This document shows, piece after piece, positions 1 through 6,422 of a stretch of DNA of 9,696 nucleotides. This DNA is from Candidatus Nanohalarchaeota archaeon. Its GTDB lineage: Archaea > EX4484-52 > JAADEF01. Below the pieces are notes generated by a model. It saw nothing but the letters and a program-made list of their open reading frames with translations. It made no database searches and was not told where the DNA came from. Numbering within the stretch: the stretch's first letter is position 1; every line of letters begins with the position of its first letter. The position numbers and the translations under genes were made by a program. The stretch lies in assembly GCA_013153555.1 (NCBI GenBank), contig JAADEF010000032.1, forward strand, positions 1-9,696, written 5' to 3'.

Positions 1-22
1 AGTACTTAAAAATTTTGTGGTG

Positions 23-36
23 CGAAATTTTAAAAG
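23..36 (+). promoter_or_regulatory. Candidate BRE/TATA element upstream of EF-2
   Basis: The stretch CGAAATTTTAAAAG resembles an archaeal purine-rich BRE followed by a TATA box. It would place a transcription start near position 57-60 and give the EF-2 mRNA a leader of about 75 bases. A second TATA-like stretch (TTTAAAAC at 89-96) would instead give a leader of about 15-20 bases that still contains the ribosome site. The sequence cannot decide between them. The rest of 1-135 holds no recognisable gene. Confidence 0.35.
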
Positions 37-123
37 ATTTTGAATAATTTTTTAATCACTAATCCTTACTTCTATGTCGAGTTAATTATTTAAAACTTCT
101 TTTAAAATCATTATAAAGTGTAA

Positions 124-131
124 GAGGTGAT
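124..131 (+). promoter_or_regulatory. Ribosome binding site of EF-2
   Basis: GAGGTGAT matches eight bases of the complement to the usual archaeal 16S rRNA 3' end. It ends four bases before ATG 136 and overlaps the alternative GTG at 127, so it decides the start codon. Confidence 0.75.
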
Positions 132-135
132 TATG

Positions 136-2334
136 ATGTCAAGAGTAGAAGAGATGGTTAATAAGATTAAGCAGTTAGCTCAACAAAAAAGCAAAATAAG
201 GAACATGGGTATTGTGGCGCACATAGACCATGGTAAAACTACTTTGTCCGATAACTTACTTGCAGGTGCAGGAATGATATCTGAAACTTTGGCAGGATCA
301 CAACTTTTCATGGATTTTGATGCTCAAGAACAAGAGAGGGGTATTACTATTTATGCAGCTAATGTTTCTATGGTTCACAATTATGAAGGGGAAGATTACC
401 TCATTAACATGATAGATACACCAGGACACGTAGATTTTGGAGGAGATGTAACAAGAGCTATGAGAGCAGTGGATGGTGTAATAGTTGTTGTTGACGCGGT
501 TGAGGGTGTGATGCCTCAGACAGAAGTTGTACTTAAACAAGCACTTAAAGAAAGAGTTAAACCTGTTCTATTTATTAATAAGATGGATAGGCTTATCAAA
601 GAACTTAAACTCACTCCTGAACAAATGCAGGAAAGATTGGTTAAAATTATTGCTAATGTTAATAATTTAATTGCTAGATATGCACCTGATGAATTCAAGA
701 AAGAATGGCAGGTTGATGTGCAAAGCGGTAAAGTTGCCTTTGGTTCAGCATATAGGAAATGGGCTTTATCTCTGCCTTATATGCAAAAGACTGGAATAAC
801 TTTTAAAGATATTATTGAATATACTAACCAAGGTAAGGAAGAAGAACTTTCTAAGAAAGCAAGAGTTCATGAAGTTGTTTTAGATATGGTAGTAAAGCAT
901 TTACCTTCTCCTGATGTTGCTCAGAAATACAGAATTGAAAAAATATGGACAGGAGATATAAACAGTGAGGAAGCTAAATACATGATTAATACTGATGATA
1001 AAGGTCCTTTGATCGCTGTTATAACTAACATAACTTTTGATCCACATGCAGGAAGTATTGTTACTGCGAGAATTTTTTCAGGTACTTTGAGGGAAGGTCA
1101 AGAAGTTTATGATGTTAATAACGGCAAGAAAGGCAGGGTTCAACAAGTGGGAGTGTTTATGGGACCTAAAAGGATTGCAATGGATGCAGTACCTGCCGGA
1201 AACATAGTTGCTATTACTGGTTTAAGTGAAGTTTCATCAGGAGATACTATATGTGATCCAGGTATAAAAATTGCTCCATTTGAAGAAATTAAACATGTGT
1301 TTGAACCTGTGGTTACTAAATCCATAGAAGTTAAAAATGTTAAAGAACTTCCTAAAATTATAGAGATCTTGAAGCAAAGAGCGAGGGAAGACCCAACTAT
1401 TAAAGTGAAAGTATCAGAAGATACAGGGGAAATTTTGGTTTCTGGTCTTGGAGAACTACACATCGAAGCAAAAATAGAGAGATTCTTAAAAGATAAAGGA
1501 TTTGATATTGTGGTTTCACCACCTATTGTTATTTATAAAGAAGGTGTGCTTAAAGAATCTCGCATATTTGAAGGTAAATCACCTAACAAGCACAACAAGT
1601 TTTATATCAAAGTAATGCCTTTGGAAGAAAAGGTTCAAGAGCTTTTAAGGGCAGGAGAAATACCACAAGGTAAAATAAGAGATCAAGATAAGCAATGGGT
1701 TGCTCAAAAGTTGATGGATGCAGGAATGGACCAAGAAGAAGCTAAACGTTTAATCTACACAAGAGCGGATAATGTTCTTTTGAACATGACAAGAGGTATT
1801 GTGCAGTTAAATGAAGTGATTGAACTTATTATGGAAGCAACTCGTCAGGTAGTGGATGAAGGACCGTTAGCAGCAGAACCTGTGATGGGATTAAAGGTTA
1901 TGCTGATGGATGCTAAATTACACGAAGATGCAATTCACAGAGGGCCTTCTCAAGTTTATCCTGCTGTGAGAGTTGCTATAAGAAACGGTATGATTGATGC
2001 ACAAGCCAGGCTATTTGAACCTAAACAAATTTTGAGAATAGATACACCCGGCGAGTACATGGGAGATGTTATTAAAGAAATACAAAACCGCAGGGGTCAA
2101 GTAATGGAAATTAATGAGGAGGAAGGTACTACAGTAATTATTGCAAAGCTTCCTGTTGCAGAGATGCAAGGATTTGAAGGTGCGTTGAAATCTGCAACAG
2201 GTGGTAAAGGATTCCAATCTTTGATAGATGTTGTGTATGAGAAATTACCCGAAGAACTGCAAGAAAAAACCATAATGCAGATAAGGCAAAGGAAGGGTAT
2301 GCCTTTAGAAATGCCGAAGATAGAAGAGGAGTAA
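136..2334 (+). CDS. fusA: Translation elongation factor 2 (EF-2)
   Basis: This is the GTPase that drives ribosomal translocation in the cytoplasm. The 732-residue length is normal for archaeal EF-2. The G-domain motifs are intact: AHIDHGKTT at 28-36 (G1), RGITI at 68-72 (G2), DTPGH at 94-98 (G3) and NKMD at 148-151 (G4). Domain IV carries HEDAIHRGPSQ at 596-606; H601 is the expected diphthamide site, so diphthamide synthesis genes are expected elsewhere in the genome. A GTG at 127 and an ATG at 133 are also in frame, but the ribosome site GAGGTGAT (124-131) overlaps the first and almost touches the second, so ATG 136 is preferred. G+C is clearly higher than in the AT-rich unknown gene downstream (26 of 60 bases at 1861-1920), as expected for a highly expressed, conserved gene. 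The identification is secure; only the start choice is inferred. Confidence 0.97.
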   Translation: MSRVEEMVNKIKQLAQQKSKIRNMGIVAHIDHGKTTLSDNLLAGAGMISETLAGSQLFMDFDAQEQERGITIYAANVSMVHNYEGEDYLINMIDTPGHVDFGGDVTRAMRAVDGVIVVVDAVEGVMPQTEVVLKQALKERVKPVLFINKMDRLIKELKLTPEQMQERLVKIIANVNNLIARYAPDEFKKEWQVDVQSGKVAFGSAYRKWALSLPYMQKTGITFKDIIEYTNQGKEEELSKKARVHEVVLDMVVKHLPSPDVAQKYRIEKIWTGDINSEEAKYMINTDDKGPLIAVITNITFDPHAGSIVTARIFSGTLREGQEVYDVNNGKKGRVQQVGVFMGPKRIAMDAVPAGNIVAITGLSEVSSGDTICDPGIKIAPFEEIKHVFEPVVTKSIEVKNVKELPKIIEILKQRAREDPTIKVKVSEDTGEILVSGLGELHIEAKIERFLKDKGFDIVVSPPIVIYKEGVLKESRIFEGKSPNKHNKFYIKVMPLEEKVQELLRAGEIPQGKIRDQDKQWVAQKLMDAGMDQEEAKRLIYTRADNVLLNMTRGIVQLNEVIELIMEATRQVVDEGPLAAEPVMGLKVMLMDAKLHEDAIHRGPSQVYPAVRVAIRNGMIDAQARLFEPKQILRIDTPGEYMGDVIKEIQNRRGQVMEINEEEGTTVIIAKLPVAEMQGFEGALKSATGGKGFQSLIDVVYEKLPEELQEKTIMQIRQRKGMPLEMPKIEEE

Positions 2335-2339
2335 TTTAC

Positions 2340-2371
2340 TTTTTTTAAATTCTTCTTTTATATTATTTTTT
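2340..2371 (+). terminator. T-rich stretch after EF-2, possible terminator, also possible promoter
   Basis: Just after the EF-2 stop there are two T runs, seven at 2340-2346 and six at 2366-2371, with no hairpin. Archaeal RNA polymerase can terminate on such T tracts. The TTTAAA at 2344-2349 could also serve as a TATA box for the next gene, giving a start near 2373 just ahead of its ribosome site. If so, the UPF0147 gene is transcribed separately from EF-2. Both readings are inference. Confidence 0.35.
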
Positions 2372-2376
2372 GGTGA

Positions 2377-2384
2377 GGAGGTGA
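2377..2384 (+). promoter_or_regulatory. Strong ribosome binding site of the UPF0147 gene
   Basis: GGAGGTGA is a full eight-base match to the anti-Shine-Dalgarno complement, ending five bases before ATG 2390. It overlaps an in-frame GTG at 2381 and so rules that codon out as the start. Confidence 0.8.
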
Positions 2385-2389
2385 ATATC

Positions 2390-2656
2390 ATGAGTGTGGA
2401 AGAACTTGTTTCTTTATTAGAAGAGTTAGCAGAAGACCGAAAAATTCCAAGAAATGTTAGAGCCATGATTGCTGAGGCAGTAAGTGCTATAAAAGAGGAT
2501 AGTGAAGAAAGCTTAAAAGCCCGAATAACAACTGCTATAAGCATACTGGATGAGGCAAGTACTGACCCAAACCTACAACAATTTTCCAGAACAGAAATAT
2601 GGAATGTTGTGAGTATGCTTGAAAGCTTTTTACAAACCTTGGAAGAGGAAGGATGA
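2390..2656 (+). CDS. UPF0147 family protein
   Basis: This 88-residue acidic, helical protein matches the UPF0147 family as I know it, a small archaeal family of unknown function with a helical-bundle fold. Recognisable parts are the N-terminal VEELVSLLEELAED, the central RNVRAMIAEAVSAIKED and the late TEIWNVVSMLE stretch. The length is normal for the family. I see no cysteine, catalytic motif or membrane segment. The start at ATG 2390 is set by the strong ribosome site at 2377-2384. Its stop codon (2654-2656) lies one base before the start codon of the next gene (2658), so the two are very likely co-transcribed and translationally coupled. Family assignment is from recall of its typical sequence; the function is unknown. 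Confidence 0.85.
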   Translation: MSVEELVSLLEELAEDRKIPRNVRAMIAEAVSAIKEDSEESLKARITTAISILDEASTDPNLQQFSRTEIWNVVSMLESFLQTLEEEG

Positions 2657-2657
2657 T

Positions 2658-3542
2658 ATGGATCGTTTGATGCATCAAGAACATATTCATGCTAAAAAGG
2701 GAAAAGTTTATTTATTTGAATTAAAAGTCATAGAAAATTTTTCAAAAGAATTGATTGATTTTTATAGTCGTCTTTTTAATTTAGGATTTTATGAGAATAA
2801 AAGAATAGATGTTTCTCAGAATTTAGATTTTTTAGAAAAAATGCATAAAAAATATGTAATTCCTTTTAAAAACTTTTTCAAAGACATTTTACCTTTTTCT
2901 TCTTTATGGCTTAATATTTTAGTATTTCCTATTTACCAATATTATAATAGAAAAAGTAAATCAAGAGATTATGATTATCGTGGATATGTGGAGGATTTGG
3001 AAAAAGCTTTCAAAATTTATTTAATTAACGAATCCACTTTTTTAGAAGTTTCTGAGATTGTAAGAGAACCACTACTTGCTTATTTGAGGGATTTTTATGA
3101 AGTGTTAAATGAGGATGAGGAGGATTTTAGAAAAAAAATTCATTCAGCGGGAGATCCCATACAGGAAATTATCAATTATCAGAAGGATATAGCTGAATGT
3201 GAAGCTGGATTAGACAAATTAAAAGAAAAATATACGGCAATTCAAAAAATTTTAAATGAGATAACGCATTCAGATGTTGTTGATATGGAAATTTATAAAT
3301 TCTATGGATCTATACAAACAAACTTAGAATATAAAATGAGTTCTTTAGAAAAAAGGATAAATGCTCTTTATGATATTATTCCAACTTTAGATGATCAACG
3401 ATTTAAAATTTTAACTTCTTATTCTCATGCTTTGGATCATCTTCAAAAATTGATTCATTTACTAGGTGGAAAAACCAATGATCATCTTCCTCTCTATAAA
3501 TCTAAGGTTCAAGGTTCTCAGGATCGCGAGGAAGTAGCGTAG
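2658..3542 (+). CDS. Unrecognised helical protein, AT-rich gene
   Basis: I do not recognise this 294-residue protein. ATG 2658 is chosen because it follows the UPF0147 stop by one base and has GGAAGG five bases upstream; an in-frame ATG at 2619 lies inside the UPF0147 gene. The N-terminus is histidine-rich (MHQEHIHAKKG). Residues 76-94 form a hydrophobic stretch (ILPFSSLWLNILVFPIY) followed by basic NRKSKSR, which could be a single membrane segment or a buried helix. Residues about 170-240 are charged and heptad-like, consistent with a coiled coil. The DNA is much more AT-rich than EF-2: 10 of 60 bases are G or C at 2701-2760 and 9 of 60 at 2821-2880. The last 13 codons run antisense to the end of aspS. 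Coupling to UPF0147 is the only functional hint. That it is a real gene is supported by length, ribosome site and spacing. Confidence 0.85.
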   Translation: MDRLMHQEHIHAKKGKVYLFELKVIENFSKELIDFYSRLFNLGFYENKRIDVSQNLDFLEKMHKKYVIPFKNFFKDILPFSSLWLNILVFPIYQYYNRKSKSRDYDYRGYVEDLEKAFKIYLINESTFLEVSEIVREPLLAYLRDFYEVLNEDEEDFRKKIHSAGDPIQEIINYQKDIAECEAGLDKLKEKYTAIQKILNEITHSDVVDMEIYKFYGSIQTNLEYKMSSLEKRINALYDIIPTLDDQRFKILTSYSHALDHLQKLIHLLGGKTNDHLPLYKSKVQGSQDREEVA

Positions 3543-4761
3543 CTTCTCTCACATTTCCTAATTTAAGGGCTTTTTCTATTACTCTCTCTATACCCATTCC
3601 AAAACCACCGTGAGGTGGCATCCCGTACTTAAAAAATCTCAGATGGTCAAATTTTTCAGGATCTAATCCTTTTTCTTTCATGTTTTTTGCTCTTTCTTCG
3701 TATCTATGTTCTCTTAACCCGCCTGATGTTATTTCTAATCCTCTAAACAGTAAATCAAATGAATGAGTGAGTTCAGGATTGTTTTCATGCCTCATTAAGT
3801 AAAAAGGTTTTTTCTCAAATGGAAAATCAATTACAAAAATAAAATCAGAATCGTATTTTTCTAAAGCATACTCACCTAGTTTCCTCTCCGCTTCAGGAGT
3901 TAAGTCATGTTTTTCAAGTTCAGCGCCTTTTTCTTTAGCTATTTGCTGAGCTTCTTCAAAACTAACCACTGGTATGGTTTTGGGTATTTTCACAGAAATT
4001 TGAGCTTTTTCAAAAGCATAAGCGAGCATCTCTCTTTGAAGTTCTAAAAGATCCTGCATGTTATCTGTTACCATTTCAACATCAAAACTCATGAATTCTG
4101 TGAGGTGTCTTGTAGTGTGGTGTGGTTCAGCTCTATATACAAAGCCCAAGTCATAAACTTTGTCCATGCCAGAAAGAAGTACCGATTCTTTATAAAGTTG
4201 AGGGCTTTGAGCTAAAAATGCTTCTTTATCAAAATAAAGTACAGGGAAGTAATCTGCCCCACCTTCTGTGGCTTCTCCTGTAATACGGGAAAAGAACAAT
4301 CGTGTGAATCCTTGCTGATGCATAAAATCTTCTAATGCTTTAACAAATGCCGATTCTTTTACAAATATTTCTTGAATTTCTGGCCTTCTTAAATCTAAAA
4401 AGCGCCACTTTATTCTTTTATCTAAGTTAGTTTCTACCTTTCCTGAAATTTCAATAGGCAATGGGGTTTCAGCTTCATTGATTATAGTTAAAGTTTCAGC
4501 CAGTATTTCTTTTCCACCTGGTGCTTTTTCGTTTTTACTCACTTTTCCTTTGATTTGAATAAAGCTTTCTCGTGCAACTTTTTTTGCTTTTTTGAATGTT
4601 TCTTCATCTAATTGATTCTTTTTAAATACTGCTTGAATTTCTCCTGATCTGTCATAAACTATTAAAAATATGAGCTTTCCTAAATCTCTTTTTTCTTTCA
4701 AAAATCCTGCTATGGTTTCTTCACTTTCTTTTAAATCTTTTATGTAATTGGTTCTTATCAT
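3502..4761 (-). CDS. aspS: Aspartyl-tRNA synthetase, archaeal type, probably non-discriminating
   Basis: This class IIb synthetase charges tRNA(Asp) with aspartate in the cytoplasm. At 419 residues it is slightly shorter than usual for the archaeal form (about 430-440). An N-terminal anticodon-binding OB fold (about 1-105, with RDLGK and DRSGEIQ) precedes the catalytic core. The core shows ATEGGADYFP (164-173), the flipping-loop/substrate motif QSPQLYKE (185-192), motif 2 with YRAEPHHTTRH (209-219), EITSGG, and motif 3 with GGFGMGIER (385-393). QSPQLYK and the C-terminal PRDP favour AspRS over AsnRS. Two oddities: P81 sits where strict archaeal AspRS has lysine, which suggests it also aspartylates tRNA(Asn); and serine 158 replaces the motif 1 proline. 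Start ATG 4761 has GAGGGAG upstream. Its 3' end overlaps the convergent unknown gene by 41 bp. Confidence 0.95.
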   Translation of the reverse strand: MIRTNYIKDLKESEETIAGFLKEKRDLGKLIFLIVYDRSGEIQAVFKKNQLDEETFKKAKKVARESFIQIKGKVSKNEKAPGGKEILAETLTIINEAETPLPIEISGKVETNLDKRIKWRFLDLRRPEIQEIFVKESAFVKALEDFMHQQGFTRLFFSRITGEATEGGADYFPVLYFDKEAFLAQSPQLYKESVLLSGMDKVYDLGFVYRAEPHHTTRHLTEFMSFDVEMVTDNMQDLLELQREMLAYAFEKAQISVKIPKTIPVVSFEEAQQIAKEKGAELEKHDLTPEAERKLGEYALEKYDSDFIFVIDFPFEKKPFYLMRHENNPELTHSFDLLFRGLEITSGGLREHRYEERAKNMKEKGLDPEKFDHLRFFKYGMPPHGGFGMGIERVIEKALKLGNVREATLLPRDPENLEP

Positions 4762-4786
4762 TTTCTCCCTCTGTTTTCAAAAATTA

Positions 4787-4798
4787 AAATATATATTT
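4787..4798. promoter_or_regulatory. Palindromic TATA-like box between aspS and the KaiC-like gene
   Basis: AAATATATATTT is a perfect 12-bp palindrome in the 59-bp divergent gap. Its centre lies about 28 bases before ATG 4821, so rightward transcription would start at the KaiC-like start codon (leaderless), and about 31 bases before the aspS start. TTTAAATA at 4807-4814, read leftward as TATTTAAA, is an alternative box for aspS that would give a leader of about 20-25 bases carrying its ribosome site. The identical 12-mer recurs at 8753-8764. Confidence 0.5.
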
Positions 4799-4820
4799 GT
4801 TAAATCTTTAAATATATTTT

Positions 4821-5588
4821 ATGGGTTTTTTAGGTGGAGGCTCTTCATCCACTGAGCAGAGCACCTATTATGTGGAGAGAGTTAGTACTGGTGTTATAGG
4901 ATTAGACGATAAAATAGAGGGCGGATTAGTTAAAGGATCTGTTAATTTAGTGGTGGGTAAGGCAGGTACAGGCAAAACTCAGTTTTGTAGTTCTTTCATA
5001 TATGCAGGAGCGAAAAATGGCGAACCCGGACTGTACATAACTACTGAGGAAGCGGTTGATGCCATAAAAGAAGACATAAGAGCTATGTTTAATTGGGATT
5101 TTAATGAGATGGAAAATTTAGGATTGATAAGATTTGTTTCCATTAAGCCAGTCATACCTGATAAATCAACAACTATGGATGTTACGATGGTGACTCGTTC
5201 TTACATTCTTAATGTGATTAATAAGATTTCAGTTGCAGTTAAAGAGTTAGGAGCTAAAAGATTGGTTATAGATTCTATTTCTGTTTTAGAAATGTTCATA
5301 GATGATAAATATTTGGCAAGAGTTGCTTTGATGAATTTAACTGATAAGTTACGCCAATTAGGTGTTACTACAGTTATGAGTGGAGAAATACCTGAAACCT
5401 CTGAGGGATTGAGTGGGTCGGGCATAATAGAGTACTTAGTAGATTCTGTCATTAAATTGGATTTTGTGCCTGTGTCTGAGGAATTTAAAAGAACCTTGAC
5501 TATTCGTAAAATGAGAAGGACCAATCATTCTACTTTGATCCATCCGTTTGAAATAACACGCGAAGGTATGAAGCTTATTGAAATTTAA
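4821..5588 (+). CDS. KaiC/RadA-like RecA-superfamily ATPase
   Basis: This 255-residue protein is a single-domain KaiC-like ATPase of the RecA superfamily, a large archaeal group whose members are mostly without assigned roles (some regulate motility or gas vesicles). After the entry motif STGVIGLDDKIEGG (22-35) come Walker A GKAGTGKT (46-53), the catalytic glutamate pair TTEEA (E76-E77), Walker B RLVIDSISVL, and the C-terminal RKMRRTNHSTLIHPFEIT typical of the family. The N-terminus is unusual: a glycine/serine-rich MGFLGGGSSSTEQSTYY extension precedes the usual family start. No ribosome site precedes ATG 4821 and the next in-frame ATG is far inside the domain, so a leaderless transcript from the box at 4787-4798 is likely. 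It ends one base from the stop of the convergent Memo gene. ATPase family is secure; the biological role is unknown. Confidence 0.92.
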   Translation: MGFLGGGSSSTEQSTYYVERVSTGVIGLDDKIEGGLVKGSVNLVVGKAGTGKTQFCSSFIYAGAKNGEPGLYITTEEAVDAIKEDIRAMFNWDFNEMENLGLIRFVSIKPVIPDKSTTMDVTMVTRSYILNVINKISVAVKELGAKRLVIDSISVLEMFIDDKYLARVALMNLTDKLRQLGVTTVMSGEIPETSEGLSGSGIIEYLVDSVIKLDFVPVSEEFKRTLTIRKMRRTNHSTLIHPFEITREGMKLIEI

Positions 5589-5589
5589 A

Positions 5590-6369
5590 TTATTTCTGCA
5601 AGAATACTATGCCTGCATAACCAACAACATTTTCTTTACTTCCGCTAGTATCTCCTGAATTTTGATAAAGGATTAGATCGGGTTCCCAGTTATTTTCAAT
5701 GGCTAACTTTAATATTATTTTTATGCCTTCTTTTCCGCATGCATTACCTTCCTTCTCAAATCCTTCTAAATCTAAATTGAGTATGTGATTAATGGTGTTT
5801 TCGTCTATTTGTACTGCGGTATCGTAAGGATAATAATGACTTAAATCACTACTTACAATGAATGTAGTGTTTGCAATTATGCTGTTGAATTTATCTGCAA
5901 TGTTTTTTATATTGGTAATTTTACCTGTTAACACAGGAAAAATAGAAAACTCATTGAAGTAGTACTGTAAAAAAGGAAGCTGAACTTCTAAGCTGTGTTC
6001 ATGAGCAAAAGCATTATCAAAAGGTGGCAGATCTAATAGGTTTTGTACAGGCACTAATCCTAAGGGAGTCCTCCACATTTCATATGTGGATCCTGCAACA
6101 TCATAAAATCCAAAATAGTGAGAAGGACCTATAAGAGTATAATGGTTTTTAATAGCAGAGTTAGCTTTCAAAGTTTGATAAGTTGCTGAAGCAACAATTC
6201 CTGAATAAATATAACCTGCATGAGGTGCTATTACTGCTTTTATAAGCTCTTTGTACTTTTTGACATATTTTTCAGCATGATTGTGCAGTTCTTCAAGTAA
6301 TGCAATGAGTTCTTCTTTGCGTTTAGGATAAAACATACCTGCTACTGCCGGATCTCTTATTCTTGCCAT
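5590..6369 (-). CDS. amrB: Memo-family protein (AmmeMemoRadiSam system protein B)
   Basis: This 259-residue protein belongs to the Memo family, related to class III extradiol dioxygenases but of uncertain reaction. It opens with IRDPAVAGMFYP, then APHAGYIYSG (48-57), GPSHY (81-85), HEHSLEVQLPF, SSDLSHYYPYD, ACGKEGI (C211) and the closing SGDTSGSKENVVGYAG. H50, H84 and C211 correspond to the metal-binding residues of human MEMO1, so metal binding is likely preserved. Length is typical. In many prokaryotes memo genes neighbour an AMMECR1 gene and a radical SAM gene; neither is in this window. ATG 6369 has no ribosome site but has a TTTTAAAA box 27 bases upstream, pointing to a leaderless mRNA. 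Family assignment is secure; the function is not established. Confidence 0.93.
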   Translation of the reverse strand: MARIRDPAVAGMFYPKRKEELIALLEELHNHAEKYVKKYKELIKAVIAPHAGYIYSGIVASATYQTLKANSAIKNHYTLIGPSHYFGFYDVAGSTYEMWRTPLGLVPVQNLLDLPPFDNAFAHEHSLEVQLPFLQYYFNEFSIFPVLTGKITNIKNIADKFNSIIANTTFIVSSDLSHYYPYDTAVQIDENTINHILNLDLEGFEKEGNACGKEGIKIILKLAIENNWEPDLILYQNSGDTSGSKENVVGYAGIVFLQK

Positions 6370-6392
6370 ACAACTAATATATGCAGAAATGT

Positions 6393-6400
6393 TTTTAAAA
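6393..6400. promoter_or_regulatory. Shared TATA-like box between the Memo gene and the membrane protein gene
   Basis: TTTTAAAA is palindromic and sits in the middle of the 53-bp divergent gap. Its centre is about 27.5 bases from the Memo start codon (6369) and 26.5 bases from ATG 6423, the normal TATA-to-start distance in both directions. Neither gene has a ribosome site, which supports two leaderless transcripts from one box. Confidence 0.5.
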
Positions 6401-6422
6401 TTGAATTTTATTTCATCTAAAT

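Noticed and set aside
127..135. GTG 127 or ATG 133 as the EF-2 start
   Set aside because: The ribosome site GAGGTGAT at 124-131 overlaps the GTG and leaves too little space for ATG 133; ATG 136 has better spacing and gives the normal archaeal N-terminus (MSRVEEM).
298..2217. Reverse-strand open frames inside EF-2
   Set aside because: They lie opposite a fully conserved EF-2 and encode low-complexity, cysteine/serine-rich products without ribosome sites or family resemblance.
2619..2657. ATG 2619 as the start of the unknown gene
   Set aside because: It lies inside the UPF0147 gene without a ribosome site. ATG 2658 follows the stop by one base and has GGAAGG at proper spacing.
3502..4761. Asparaginyl-tRNA synthetase as an alternative identity for aspS
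   Set aside because: APGG in the N-terminal domain is also seen in AsnRS, but QSPQLYKE and the PRDP-containing end are AspRS features.
5201..5524. Reverse-strand open frame within the KaiC-like gene
   Set aside because: It is antisense to conserved KaiC-family sequence, including Walker B, and has no plausible start signals.
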